NCBI GenBank assembly: GCA_029255685.2
Contig: CM055312.2
Location: 5,046,649 to 5,110,648, forward strand
Reading direction: 5' to 3'
Source: Silene conica
Lineage: Eukaryota; Streptophyta; Magnoliopsida; Caryophyllales; Caryophyllaceae
DNA: 64,000 nt
The position numbers and the translations under genes were made by a program. The first letter of the stretch is position 1. Every line of letters starts with the position of its first letter. Positions 1 through 12,331 of the stretch are shown piece after piece. A model generated the notes under the pieces. That model saw only the letters and a program-made list of their open reading frames with translations, did no database searches and was not told the origin of the DNA.

Positions 1-828
1 GAGAAAGAAATGTCAAATACACTAGTAAAACTGTACAAATAAGGTACAAATACGGTACAAATACTCAAAAGCGTATAAATACAAGAAACGTATACGTCAT
101 CCGTATAAAAATACGAAATAAATACTGAAAATAAAAATACAGAAAATATTATATGTATTATAAAAAAAGTAGACTTAATTAAAACAATAGGAGAAAGATA
201 TTAATAATTAATAGAATAGGTGTGATAATCGAAGAACAATTATGAGGTTGTAACAATCTAGAGAATCTACTTAATTAATAAAATAAATCAAATTCTTTCA
301 ATTTTACACGTGGCAGATGGTGATTGATGGTATATGAGAGCCGAGAGACCTCATACACCTGGTGTGACTCTATCACCTTCCTTCAATAAACAAACAATAA
401 CCAAAAGCAGTTGACTCACCTAAAAGCGAGATAGTCTGTCACTCTGTCGCATTGAAGCTTAATTTCGCCATTAACGGCGTTGACTGAGAGTATGAGTACT
501 ATAACAAGGATGATTCTTGAAGAACCTAATGCTGAGTATTTTGATGATAAATATAATACGGGCTATAGTTAATGGAAAATAAGGAATATAGTTAATGGAT
601 AATAATAAATATAATACGGGTTATGGTTAATGGAAAATAAGTTGACGATACCGGATGACGGATGTTACTTAAATGGAGCGACATTCAGGGTATTATTGTA
701 AATTACGTCGATGTTTTTGTTTTCCTTCACCATATTTCGAATTTTAAAGTAGACCCCATTTAGCAAGACATTTTAGGTAACCCATCATTAAAATTCTTTT
801 TTTAGGGTAAAAGTCGGAGCTTACTTCA

Positions 829-1190
829 TTAAAGATAAATCGTAGGAAACAACATTGTCACAGACGCCGGTAAAGAGTCTGCCCACTCTTCTCTACCTGA
901 CCGCGTACAAAAATAATGAGCTAACACATGGGCTATTGTATTGTTCACCCTACTCGTATGAGACCACCCTAAGCGATTAAAAGAAGAACATAAAGAAAAA
1001 ATATCCTCGCAAACTAAATTAAAAATAATGCTACGGCTTTTAACTCGTTTCTTCAGCGCCTCAACCACCATCGAACAGTCGCTCTCCAGAATCAGAGTAG
1101 CGTGCTCCTTTTCCCGAGCTTCTTATACTTCCTCCAACACAGCGACAACTTCAGCCAACATCGGATCCCATGATTGGTTGAGCTCAAGAG
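829..1190 (-). pseudogene. RNase H-like fragment of a LINE-type element
   Basis: Minus-strand reading gives ALELNQSWDPMLAEVVAVLEEV, an in-frame TAA, then EAREKEHATLILESDCS MVVEALKKRVKS.. and ..NTIAHVLAHYFC..EEWADSLP. This is the plant RNase H (RVT_3) domain found at the C-terminus of LINE polyproteins and in stray RNase H genes. The acidic D of DPM.AE and of LESDCS and the late AHVLAHY motif are visible. No reverse transcriptase is attached, so it is a 5'-truncated relic. A short T run near 795-801 may be its poly(A) end. Confidence 0.6.
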
Positions 1191-1219
1191 CTATCAAAAT
1201 TCATTTTTGATAGACTTAA
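1191..1219 (-). pseudogene. 29 bp NLR exon-3 scrap
   Basis: Matches the NLR exon 3 sequence at about 46779-46807 at 28 of 29 bases. It lies directly beside the RNase H relic. In the intact exon this stretch sits just to the left of the part preserved at 7965-8200, so the two scraps look like the two flanks of one interrupted paralogue. Confidence 0.5.
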
Positions 1220-2581
1220 AATCATTTAATATATTAAAGCAACAGCCGGTAACAGTTAAAAAGGTGACTGTCGCGCTCATATCGATCGACGTATAAAAAA
1301 CGGATTATGTACACAGTAAATAATAAATACGTAAAACAAAAACTATTCGCTCATCCATTATCCTCTACTCTTTCCTAAAATAACTGCTACGTAATTACTT
1401 AAGGTCATCACCCTCTCTACTCTGTAAAAGTTACTCCACACTATTTCCATTTGTCTCGATCATCTCGCTATCTTAATTCCTTGAATTTTTGCTAAACTGT
1501 AATTAGTACTCTGTACTTTTTATTAACTTATACTTTTAATTTCCACATAAATATCAGATTTTTGCAAAGCATTTAATATTCAACCATATTTTTTAATAAT
1601 TATCGTATAATAGTTTTCTTAACTATTATTAATCACGACATGTTTTTAGACATGACCGATTTTATGAAACTATTTTTGGGGTCACGTGTAAGAAGGTCCC
1701 GGAAATTAAGTTGAAAGAAAACAATTTGATAAATGTAATATAACTATTAATGTAGTGAAACAAAATTTTCAATATTTGTAATGTTTTTTAGCAATGTGAG
1801 ATATTATAAATTGCTATAACACTATACTATGCAAAACAAAGGTCAACATGACAGAAATGTCCGTCGAAAACGTCATTTGGTTTTGTCGCAAAAGTAACGT
1901 TGACCCTAAACATCCGTCGCAAGAGGTAAATTGGGACGAAATATTTCCTCCCAGAACAAAGATGACTCTGTCTCAACTCTCAATTCTCATATAAGAGTCA
2001 ACATTAGGTGTTGTCGACTTTATGTTAGAATTGAAACATGACCGACTTTATATTACTACTCCGTATTTTTTAGGTTGCCCGTAATAAGGGTTTGGAAATT
2101 TTATATTGGAAAAATACAAACTAATAAATGTAATATATTAACAAATGTAGTTTATAAAGGCATTTTTCAATATTTGTAATGTTGTTGGCTATTGGCAAAA
2201 CATTATAAATATTTTAGACACAAATTATATGTGGCCCGTCACAATTTTGTATTAATTACAAACAATTTAATTACTTTTGAACATCATTTATTAAAAGACG
2301 ATTTTTGAAAATAATGAATTGTTGTTATATTTAGCCATGTCTACGAAATATCGAATAATTTGTGAAATTTTTCATATTATTTCTACTATAGTCTTTTAAT
2401 TACCCGGTAATTCCTTTTTTTTCTTTGTCTTTTTTCTTCGTCGGAGTCGTTTTAGGTTATACGTAGTTTTTGTAGGTGTGATATAATTTGGGGATTAATT
2501 TAACTTACTTAGTTTGACGATGGCAGATTCGATTAATGTTAATCGACTTAATTTGCGAAAATGATTTGGGTGATTAGCGTG
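1220..2581. other. AT-rich region with a degenerate direct repeat
   Basis: Segments at about 1640-1830 and 2030-2215 share the same order of blocks (CATGACCGA, then ATAAATGTAATATA, then TTTTTCAATATTTGTAATGTT), so a roughly 395 bp unit was duplicated and has since decayed. A partly palindromic stretch with GGTCAACATGAC and GTAACGTTGACC lies at 1841-1910. No coding signal. Confidence 0.45.
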
Positions 2582-2598
2582 AAAAAGGCTCAATTATT

Positions 2599-2713
2599 TT
2601 TTGTTGCTTCAACGAAGCATGCACTTGGTCACATTATAATAGAGGGGAGGGGGAATCGAACCTAGGACCTATTGTCATGATACCTCTGTCTTCACCACTG
2701 AACTAAGGCATAA
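2599..2713 (-). mobile_element. tRNA-derived SINE with target-site duplication
   Basis: On the minus strand it starts with an A-box-like TTAGTTCAGTGGTGAAG, has a perfect B box GGTTCGATTCC and ends in an A-run (plus-strand T-run at 2597-2602). It is flanked by near-identical direct repeats AAAAAGGCTCAATTATT (2582-2598) and AAAAAGACTCAATTATT (2714-2730). It is too degenerate and too short of stems to be a working tRNA gene. Confidence 0.75.
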
Positions 2714-2730
2714 AAAAAGACTCAATTATT

Positions 2731-3612
2731 AGACTATGCAATTCTCCAAATTAACTAATCAAGAAATAAACTTGATTAATGGTGGCAGGTCTATCTCCAA
2801 AGAAAATCAAGATGACAGCATTATTTGGTATTGTTTCTTATTTCGGCTGTGTTTGCTTATGATTTAAGGTGAAATCTAAAGCTGTTTAACTTAGTTGATT
2901 ATGAAATGACTGAATATCGAAAATTAGGGATCTTTGTTTGATTTTTAATCCAAAAATTATAGTCGGAGTGATCTGAGATTAATGGTTGCAGACAAATTTA
3001 AAGATTCTATGCACAAGTTCGATTAGTGCAATACCATCTCTTTTTGATTTCTTAACATTCTTTTTTTATCTCCTTTGACATTTTGTTTTTCAGTTGTTGA
3101 ATTTGCAGTGTTCATATTCAGTTATACCAACATTTGACCCTCTTATAAGGTCATTATTACAGTTTGTTTCACCTTGCATAAATAACTCATCTAATAGACC
3201 CTACAACTCTACCAATATTTTCTAGTAGTTAGCTCTAAACAACTAAGTTTTAGAGGAAGGAGATGAGAGTTTTCACAATTTTTAATTTGCTTAGTACTAA
3301 CAGCTAACAGCTTTAACAAAATAAAGTCTTTACAGAATAAATAAAGTTGGCTATTGAAGTCTTGGAGAGGACGATAATGAAAATTTTAGGTAGGTAACTG
3401 GGAGTTAGAGCGCTCTTATAAATGAATACGAAGTAAGTGATTTGTATGTAGTCACTATAAGTCTATCGTCTTGCTCGCACTCAGTGAGAAGTATCCTACA
3501 CTAATACGTGTCCAAGTGTCGGATTTGACTATTATATGAAAATAAATCATGTTTTTGGTGTAAAATTTAGTATCCAAGTGTCGGATTTGACTACTATATG
3601 AAAATAAATAAT
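2731..3612. other. Unassigned AT-rich sequence
   Basis: No gene or clear element. A short direct repeat (CCAAGTGTCGGATTTGACTA at about 3509 and 3572) precedes the Helitron tail copy. Confidence 0.4.
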
Positions 3613-4038
3613 GATTTGAATCATCTCTATTTTTATTTCCGGTTCATCACTCGGAAACAATGTCTTTGTTTTGTTAATGCAATTGTAAAATTGAGTAACT
3701 CCAACCTCTTACATCATGGTTTATGGGAGTTATTCAGGTATTAACGTAATATTGTACTTTTTCACATTAACGATGAGATTACCCGTGTCGTCTTCCTCCT
3801 TTGATTTCCTAAGGGCTTTTATTATCTTTACGTTTGTTTTGTCTTCAATATTTAAGGTGTAAGAATGAATATCTATTTTTAAACTATTTATTGATTTTAT
3901 ACATATATATTCACTTATTTAAACATTTCCATATTCTACAAAATATTTATATTTTTGAGTTAAAACTGTCACCTACATAATTTTTTTATACATAGATTCA
4001 TATTATACCCGTGCATTTATGCACGGGTTACACACTAG
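3613..4038 (+). mobile_element. Helitron 3' half, copy 1
   Basis: Ends in the hairpin CCCGTGCATTTATGCACGGG followed after a few bases by CTAG|T, the Helitron 3' signature. It is nearly identical to 4138-4402 plus 7785-7963, but is not interrupted, so it serves as the empty-site reference for the Harbinger insertion in copy 2. Confidence 0.75.
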
Positions 4039-4402
4039 TATGTTTGATATTGTTGTACGCGATGAAGTCAGTCTCATTAATTCTTTGATTTTGGACGGAA
4101 TATAGAAAAATGACTATTTTAAACTAGATTTTTTTTACGACGAAGGAATAATAATTTGAATCATCTCTGTTTTTATTTCCAGATTATCATTTGGAAGCAA
4201 TGTCTTTGTTTTATTAATGCAATTGTAAAATTGAGTATCTCCGACCTCTTACATCACGGTTTATGGGAGTCATTCACGTATTAACGTAATATTGTACTTT
4301 TTCACATTAACGATGAGATTACCCGTGTCGTCTTCCTCCTTTGATTTCCTAAGGGCTTTTATTATCTTTACGTTTGTTTTGTCTTCGATATTTAAGGTGT
4401 AA

Positions 4403-7400
4403 GACCATCCCCAAGCAGAAGGTCGCCTTAATCGGGTCACCAACATATTAACCCTTAATCTTACTTTATTTATCTTGACCCAGTTATATCCTCCCAAGCA
4501 GAAGGTCACGACCTAGGTCACCAACCAATCAATTTTCCACTTTCTAACATTTCCAATCATTTTCTACACTCTCTACCCCACAAAACTGTAACACCCCCAT
4601 TTATCTAAGAGCCTTTAGCAAGACATTCTCAAATAAATAGAGCTGTTACCATCTCGGAATGACCGAGGTAGTGCATAACAAATTAAAAAAACCAAAGTAC
4701 TTTATATAAAACTGATAGAATTTAAACTTTTGGTTATTACAGCTACTACATAACGAAAAAAAAGAAAATACAACTGATGACTTCTCTAGATATGATCTAA
4801 TTCTAAGTAGGTCCACGCCATGTCTCACTCCTTGCCCAAGCTCCTAGTCCATCTGTCTCTGACCTGTAGAATCTACTCCCCATTCCGGATCATCGTAGGT
4901 GTACACGAATACACTGTCAACCTCGCGGTTGAGTAGGGTAACACAATAATAAATAACGCAACAAAGATGATATGCAAATGTCATGATATGCTCGAGCTCA
5001 ATCTCATTCTCAATCTCAAACCCGTGACTCCCAGGCATACCGAACCTCCCGGCAGACTATACTCGGCCGTCGCCGAACACCAGCATAACAGCTGAGGTCA
5101 CCAGGTCTAGTCCTGCAGAACTAGCCTGGGCCCAATAATATCTCATCAATAATATCTCATCATCTCAAATCTGTATCCAATGCATATGCCATGCTTATGA
5201 ATGCAATATTAATATAAACAATTACCAAATATCATTCTCATGTAAATCATGCTCAACATCCAATATATACAATTCAACACCCATTCATAACACATCATAG
5301 AGTATAGTACCAGTGTATCCTACCTGGATAGCAATATAATCTCATCACGCAGCTAACATCCAATCAGCCGAATCACGTCATTACATACCCAACACCTAAC
5401 AAAATAATATACTTAATTACTAACTAACACCATTACGCAACTAATATAATATATCAATTATTCAAATTAATCATTTAAATCATATATTACGCGTAACGAG
5501 ACCGTATTAAACGTGACTACTTCAATTAACTTGACCAACCCGTCCTTATTACTTTTATAACCAACTTCGATTAAACAAACGAACATAGAAAATTTAATAT
5601 AATATATAATCCAACTATTGATAACCGTCACATATAATAATTCGCTTAACAATCTTAATAATTATTAACATAAGCAATGCTAATTATAATTAATAACAAT
5701 ATTAATAATAATAATAATAATAACATGTAATAATAATAATACTAATAATAATGATTATAAAACTAACCCACCATGAACATGAACAAACACCCAAAAACGC
5801 AACATTGACACACTCAAACAACCTCCCTCAAAACCTACGACACAACAGCCCTCCATGACCGAACAACAACAGTCCCAACACCCTCTTTTCCCGTCAATAC
5901 TACCACCAGCCTAGCCTCCTACGACCACCATCACTAGACCTAAACTCACCTACGTACTATCAACTATAACAAAAACCCTCTCGCTGCCACTAGAACCCAC
6001 CGTTAAAGCCCTAACGTACTGCCCAAACCCGATTACACACAACCTGTTATATCGTTTCCCAGCAACTCACCTGCACCTCCCTCCTTCTCTTGATGGTTTC
6101 TCACTCTCTACCGCCCAACAGCTCCACCGGCCACCACCGTGGTCACCACTGACCCACGGTGGTCCCATAGGAGGCAAGGGTGCATCCTCGATCCCCATAA
6201 ACCCCTTCAAAAACCGTCCCCAAAACAGCTGATGTACACGCCCTCCTGTAATATGTGTTAACACCCCCCTGAAAACCCGCCTACAACCACCAGCATAACC
6301 ACCCTAACCACCCTATATCACCTCCCCTAACACTATACATCCCTCATGACCTCCTGGTGCAAAGCACCAGGCCTCGACACAGACCAAGACACCAGCAAAA
6401 GCAGCCAGAAACCCGCTGTACACACATCAATGCCTTCCCCTGTTTCTGCCTCACCCTTACTACGCCTCTAGACAGTCGTTTATGGTGGTGTTCCGACAAC
6501 CACGTACCACCATGGAACCACCCACGTCACCCACTAACATACTACTATTTCGACCCATGGACTCGTACCCATAACAAACCACCACAATAGTTGAATTAAC
6601 ATAAAAAAAACACGAAAATCAGGGAAGTCACGAAACAGAATTTAACAGGTATGGTTCCCGTCGACATTCATGGTGGTTAAAACGACACCCACAGTGGTCC
6701 TATGGTGGTTTAACGATGACCAACATGTTATACATACTACCAACACTACATGCGACCTTAGTATTCAGATGTAACGATATGAGAAGATACTATAAATTAC
6801 TTACGAAGTTGATGCAGTGCAAAGGTGAGAACGATTACTGTGAGGGCTGTTTCGACTTGTTTATCTCCTTTCTCTTTTGCTCTTCTTCAACCTCATGGTG
6901 GCCTAGGGTTTGCTGGTGAAGGGAGGCAGGGAGGATGTGGAGGCAGACGAGTTTTATGAGGAGTAGGGTTTTTTTCTATTTTTTTTTTGTCGATGGATGA
7001 TTTGGTTGATGAATGTCGATGGTTAGCATATTAGGGTAGCACATTAGGGTTTTGCTTAAGTTTGCACTAATACCCGATTCTCATACCAAGTCCAAGCCCA
7101 TCACGCATCCCGAGGTCTCACACGACTATATCCCGTATCTTAAAATAACGAGTACGTATAAATTATTTATACTAATTAAATTATATAATTAGTACTTAGT
7201 AAATATGAATTAAATTAATTAAGAATATATAATTAAATATAATCACGACTTAAATAAACATAGAATTTAAGTATAGATGAGAAATAGATATAAAATAGAA
7301 AATATCTTAAATTATAAACGTATTATTAAAATTAAAGGAATACGAACGAAATGTCATTTTATGAATTAATCAACAAATATAAAAAATGATTATGAAATAC

Positions 7401-7784
7401 GAAATAATCGTAGAAATACGATTTATAAAATAATAGTAGTTTACGCAAATACTTTATAAACATTCCATTTGATTGAAATACGTGTATAAAACATGGTTCG
7501 ACTGCCGTTGACCGAGACTAAAAATACGGGGTATTACAAAAACATCTCTCTTACTCTTTTAATTATTATTATTTACAAAATATTAAAAACAAGTTATATT
7601 GTAAACCAATCATGGGTTCCCATGTGGAAGGTCACAAAATGGTGACCTCTTCTTGTTCAGGGTCACCAATTGACCCCGACTTATTCAAGGTCGAACTAAT
7701 TATCGTCTAAGGTCGTGTTAATTAGGTAATTAAGGCGACCCAACAAGGTCGCGACCCGGTTGGCGACCTTGCTTGGGGATGGTC
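4403..7784. mobile_element. PIF/Harbinger-type MITE, split by an LTR element
   Basis: Terminal inverted repeats GACCATCCCCAAGCA..GGTCGCC at the left and the complement (GGCGACC..TGCTTGGGGATGGTC) at the right. It has 3 bp TAA duplications (4400-4402 and 7785-7787). The uninterrupted Helitron copy shows a single TAA at the same spot. Without the LTR insert the element is about 430 bp and has no transposase. Confidence 0.85.
4587..7538. mobile_element. Solo-LTR-like fossil, 2.95 kb
   Basis: Starts TGTAACACCCCC, ends GGGGTATTACA, and is flanked by the 5 bp duplication AAAAC (4582-4586 and 7539-7543). No gag, pol or primer-binding site was seen inside, so a solo LTR (or a non-coding LTR derivative) is the best reading. 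A Ty3/gypsy family with long LTRs is likely but unproven. A related copy starts at 62498. Its internal ORFs are random. Confidence 0.7.
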
Positions 7785-7964
7785 TAAAAATGGATATCTG
7801 TTTTAAAACTATTTATTGATTTTATACGTATATATTCACTTATTTAAACATTTCCATATTGTACAAAATATTTATATTTTTGAGTTAAAACTATCACCTA
7901 CATAATTTTTTTATACATAGATTCATATTATACCCGTGCATTTATGCACGGGTTACACACTAGT

Positions 7965-8205
7965 TCCTCTAAAAAAATCTGACGCAAGAGTTGTTGTCAA
8001 AGCTACATCGCCTTTCAATAACAAAATTTCAAGCATAGGAGCCTTCACTCTACTTAGTCGAGAAAAATCATGGCCAGACATTAATGATATCTTTGTGAAC
8101 TTCTCAAATGTATCCTTACACATCCATCGAGGAGTACTTTCAACTAGGGTCATGCCATCTTTGCCTGCCAAATAGTAACAAAGTAGTATGCGTAACCAAT
8201 CAAAT
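7965..8205 (-). pseudogene. Partial NLR paralogue (start of exon 3 with splice acceptor)
   Basis: Minus-strand reading: acceptor ..ggcag, then GKDGMTLVESTPRWMCKDTF..FSRLSRVKAPMLEILLLKGD..LASDFFRG. It is about 95% identical to 46825-47040 of the intact gene by eye, with one extra in-frame codon and a little of intron 2 retained. It is cut off on its left exactly at the CTAG terminus of a Helitron (7963). There is no P-loop, NB-ARC or later LRR nearby, so it is a gene fragment, not a gene. Confidence 0.85.
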
Positions 8206-9588
8206 ATCTTATACTCGTAATATATACAGTACATCAATAAGTTTGCCTATTATTACCATATACCCCCTCCATTTAAATCCACCGTGTATGTTTCCATTTT
8301 GTACACTATTCGTAAGTGAACAAATTTCAATTTTCTCCTAATACGTAAGAGAAAATATATTCATGTGTATCATGTTTGATTCGTTTTCACGAGTACTTTG
8401 AGAATATCTAACTTTTATAATTTTTGCAAATACGTAGCTAAAAATAATTAGTACGTAAAACGTGCGTTGGCAAATGTGAAAAGACCCTTCGGTGTAAATT
8501 ATGCTACAAATATTAGAAAATTCATTTGAAACTACATTCGATATCATATTTGCGGTAAACTTGTTATTTTTTCAAATCAATATTCTAACTACTCATATTT
8601 ATATATTTTTCAGATATTAATTTTAAACATAATTGTGTTAACGTTATAAGTATATTTTATTTAAACAAATATTAATTTCACTTTCCAATACTACCCTTAT
8701 TTATGTCATCTTTCAATTTTTAATTCTACCACCTCCTTATTAGCCTCCATTCTTAGTAACTAAATTTCATAACTTAAAACCCCAATCATGGACAATGCCA
8801 ATTCACAGGTGAAAAGGGAGGTGAATTAATCAATTTGATCGTACACTTTTTTCAATTTTCATTCTTTCTTAGCAAATTTATGGTTTATGCAAATGAATAA
8901 TAATAGAGGACGTAAAATTCTGAATTTTAGTTGAACTTTTGGGCTAAACATTGGACAGAACTTTTGCCGGAGTTGTTGGCTCTGCTATTCTTCGCTGACT
9001 GGAATATATAGCATTCGTGTAAAAGTCACGAGTTGGCCATTGCACCATTGATTCGTGTGGATTAAATGAACAAACCACAGTGGCGTCATGTAGCGTACAC
9101 GATCAGACCACGACTATGACATGAGAGTGACACGATTGGTCTGGTTCACGGTGGTGTCGCTTGAGTTACACGAGCAATTCACAGTGGTGTCGTTTACGTT
9201 GCATGATAAAGCCTTGGTAATGTTGTGTACTATACATGAAACTATACTTGTGTTCAATTATTATATACTTTCAAGTTTCTATAGTAACAAAAATTGAAAC
9301 ATGAAAATTTGATGAAAGCGACACTACTAATACACCATTGAGCCTTTTGGAATCAATGGAAGTATAGTTAGTCCAAGCAAACAAAAATGAAAGATGAAGT
9401 ATCATGTTGTGAGCAATAGCCATGTTAGTTCAAGAAAGAAGCTAAGGTAACCAGTCACGTATTTAGAATTTTCTGAGAGGGATGTAAATTAACATACAAA
9501 TAGAGTATTAAGTTGGGCGACTTTCGAATATTATAGTCAAAGCTAGTAGGTTTCAGAATCATTAACCTCTAAAAATAGAAAAAAAATA
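8206..9588. other. Unassigned AT-rich region
   Basis: Holds only a Stowaway-like half end near 8259 (CCCCCTCCATTTAAATCCA) and no coding signal. Three spaced copies of a motif ending in GTGTCG occur at 9070-9200 (ACAGTGGCGTCATGTAGCG, ACGGTGGTGTCGCTTGAG, ACAGTGGTGTCGTTTACG), a weak short repeat. Confidence 0.4.
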
Positions 9589-9590
9589 TA

Positions 9591-9858
9591 CTTCCTTTGT
9601 TCAAATCCAATTTGCACAAATATTAAGAAATATATTAAAAAATTATTAAAAATACACTTGGAAGTGTGTAAGATATTTTTTTATTAATTTAAATGTGTGA
9701 TGGTGGATTAAAGGTGGGTCATTCAATGTCATTTTGTGTGAAATATTGGTGTTCATAAGGATATTTTAGTAATTTTTTTGTCTTTATTAGGAAAATGGTA
9801 GTTTGGATATGAATGGATTAAAATGGAATATGTGTAGGTTGGATTTGAATGAAGGAAG
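9591..9858. mobile_element. Stowaway-like MITE (Tc1/mariner)
   Basis: 268 bp with inverted ends CTTCCTTTGTTCAAATCCAA and TTGGATTTGAATGAAGGAAG, flanked by TA on both sides. No coding sequence. Confidence 0.75.
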
Positions 9859-10104
9859 TATTAATTATTCAAACAAAACTATATTAAATATTATTTAACT
9901 CCCACGACCTAATATGGAAATTATTTAAATTAACTTAGTGATAAATTAAAGTATACAAACACCAATACTAGTAACTTAATTTAAAAAATGGAGAATTAAA
10001 AAGATGACTGAAATATACCAAAATGATAAAATTTCAAGAAATACCCCATATTGTTAATAAAAATATAAAAGTAATCTTCAGTTATTTGTATAGCTTTATA
10101 ATAT

Positions 10105-10190
10105 AAAAAAAATGTGCAATAGAAGTCTCGAAACCTAGACCTTATGCGAGTTATTTGAGTCTTTATCCACCGACTCAGAGAGGTTTATAG
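10105..10190 (-). repeat. tRNA-like SINE remnant
   Basis: Minus strand has an A-box-like GAGTCGGTGGATAAAG and a B-box-like AGGTTTCGAGAC, with an A/T-rich end at about 10099-10107. No clear duplication was seen at its ends. Confidence 0.35.
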
Positions 10191-10371
10191 TTCTTATGGG
10201 TTTCTTTCTCTACTTATCAATTCTTTTCAGAATTCAGAGGAATGCAACCGCACCCACTACATCCCCTAAATACGCCTATGAAGGCAACAATGGTGAGTAG
10301 AATTGCGAAAAATACAACCAAACTTTTGAGTAGACATTCTGACGAGCATCTGTTCACCCTATAGTAATTTT

Positions 10372-10454
10372 TTGTTATTGTCGCCGTTGTTGTTATTGTC
10401 ATCCTCGTCGTTTGTTATTGTCATCGTCGTCATCGTCATCGCCATCGTCATCAC

Positions 10455-10491
<37 letters not shown>

Positions 10492-10636
10492 GTCGTCGTC
10501 GTCGTCATCGTCGTCGTCGTCATCGTCGTCGTCGTCGTCATCGCCGCCGCCGCCGTCGCCGCCGCCGCCGTCATCGCCGCCGTCGCCGCCGCCGCCGTCA
10601 TCGCCGCCGTCGCTGTCGCCGTCGCCGCTGTCGTGA
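10372..10636. repeat. Trinucleotide microsatellite (GTCATC/GTCGTC/GCCGCC)n
   Basis: About 265 bp of GTC, ATC and GCC triplets. The frames read as poly-Ser/Pro, poly-Val/Ala or poly-Asp/Gly with no other protein character, so they are simple-repeat translations. The GC content is strikingly above that of its surroundings. Confidence 0.9.
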
Positions 10637-11080
10637 AATAAACAATTGTGAAATTCAGAAGTTCGGTAGGGATTGGGGAACAGGGGAGATGTAAACAATA
10701 ACAAGTGAATTAGGGTGTTAATTGTAGAAGGGTAACGGTACAAATATTTAACTCTAGAAGCGTGATTCTTAGAGCAATAGCAATAGAGGGTTTTTTATTG
10801 ACTTTGTCAAAATAAACCTTTAAAATAAAGTTTGTTCCATTGCAATAAAAGTTTGTTCTTAAATTGAAAAACTTGGTTTGAAAAAAAGAACCAAGTTCTT
10901 TCAAAAAATAAGACAAACTTGTGAGTCCTAATGAATAATTAGCCAATTACTAATATTCCCAAATTCTTATTTGCAACGGCACTATCCGTCGCAAGCTTGT
11001 GACGGATACCGTTTACCCTCACAAAATACCCACTTTTTCTTTCTCTTCAACACTATTCATGTGGTCCCCTTTCTCCACTA

Positions 11081-11757
11081 CCCTGTTCTTTTGGACTTCA
11101 AGTCACTTAATTTAAGTTCATTTCAGATCCTATAAGTTCAGTTCAGTTCAGTTCAGTTCCTATAAGTTCAGTTCAGTTCCTATAAGTTCAGTTCAGTTCA
11201 GATCCTATAAGTTCAGTTCAGTTCAGTTCCTATAAGTTCAGTTCAGTTCAGTTCAGTTCCTATAAGTTCAGTTCAGTTCAGTTCAGTTCCTATAAGTTCA
11301 GTTCAGTTCAGTTCCTATAAGTTCAGTTCACATAAACTCAATTAAGAAAAGTTATATACGGAGTATTACTTTTAACAACCGATACAAACATTTCGCTTTA
11401 ATTATTCGATACACGTCATCTATAAAAAAAAACAACTCATTAATAATTTATCCGTTTTTTACTCTCTAATTAATGTCAAATTATCATCCTCATTAATGCC
11501 AAAAAACAACTCATCATACGATGCCCTCACCCTCACCTATTGTCACTCTCCCATTAATCAGTTTCTTCATCACCATTGTTAGAGAAAATAAATGGTTAGA
11601 GAAAATTGTGATAATGAATTATTTTTATCGTAATGTAATTGTAGTATAATGTATGAATTATGAACAAACCATTATATATAAAGTTGAAAATATTTTAAAC
11701 TACCTTATGTTTTAGAATAATTTTTTTATCATTGTCATCTATTGGATGATGATGATG

Positions 11758-11851
<94 letters not shown>

Positions 11852-12259
11852 CAACAACAACAACAACAACAATAATAATAACAACAATAATAACAATAAT
11901 AATAATAATAATAATAATAATAATTATTATTATTATTATAATAATAGTTAACTTAAATTAAAATAAAGTTAATTAAGTTCGGATTTTATAATTCAGTTCA
12001 GATCCTATAAGTTAAGTTCAGTTCAGTTCAGTTCCTATAAGTTCAGTTCAGTTCCTATAAGTTCAGTTCAGTTCAGTTCAGTTCCTATAAGTTCAGTTCA
12101 GTTCCTATAAGTTCAGTTCAGTTCAGTTCCTATAAATTCAGTTAAGTTCAGTTCCTATAAGTTCAGTTCAGTTCCTATAAGTTCAGTTCAGTTCAGTTCA
12201 GATCCTATAAGTTCAGTTCAGTTCAGTTCAGTTAAGTTTCAGTCCAAAAGAACAGGGCC
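11081..12259. mobile_element. AGTTC-repeat MITE with a TAA microsatellite inside
   Basis: Ends CCCTGTTCTTTTGGACT and AGTCCAAAAGAACAGGGCC are inverted copies. Both arms are built of AGTTC units with spacer CCTATA (11125-11335 and 11985-12240). The middle carries the (TAA)n tract. The left end has lost two bases, so no clean duplication is visible. Confidence 0.7.
11750..11943. repeat. (TAA)n / (CAA)n microsatellite
   Basis: About 190 bp of ATA/ATT triplets with a short ACA block. The poly-Asn and poly-Ile frames across it are not genes. Confidence 0.95.
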
Positions 12260-12331
12260 TAACTCATTTTCTATCCATTTTACCTCACAAAATATCCGTC
12301 ACAAATGATAACCCGTCGCAAGCAAGACTTA

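Larger units (their letters stand above)
4138..7963 (+). mobile_element. Helitron 3' half, copy 2, interrupted
   Basis: Second tandem copy of the same tail. It ends with the same hairpin and CTAG at 7960-7963, followed by the target T and the NLR paralogue scrap. It is split by a Harbinger MITE (4403-7784). The 5' end of the Helitron is uncertain; one candidate is the TC at 1220, just after the 29 bp NLR scrap. Confidence 0.7.

Noticed and set aside
2636-2712. A tRNA gene
   Set aside because: A and B boxes are present but the acceptor and anticodon stems do not form; poly(A) end and flanking duplications show a SINE.
10399-10743. Long poly-Asp reading frame on the minus strand, and Ser/Val-rich frames on plus
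   Set aside because: All arise from the GTC/ATC/GCC microsatellite; no non-repeat protein sequence or gene structure.
11742-11961. Poly-Asn and poly-Ile reading frames
   Set aside because: Translations of the (TAA)n tract.
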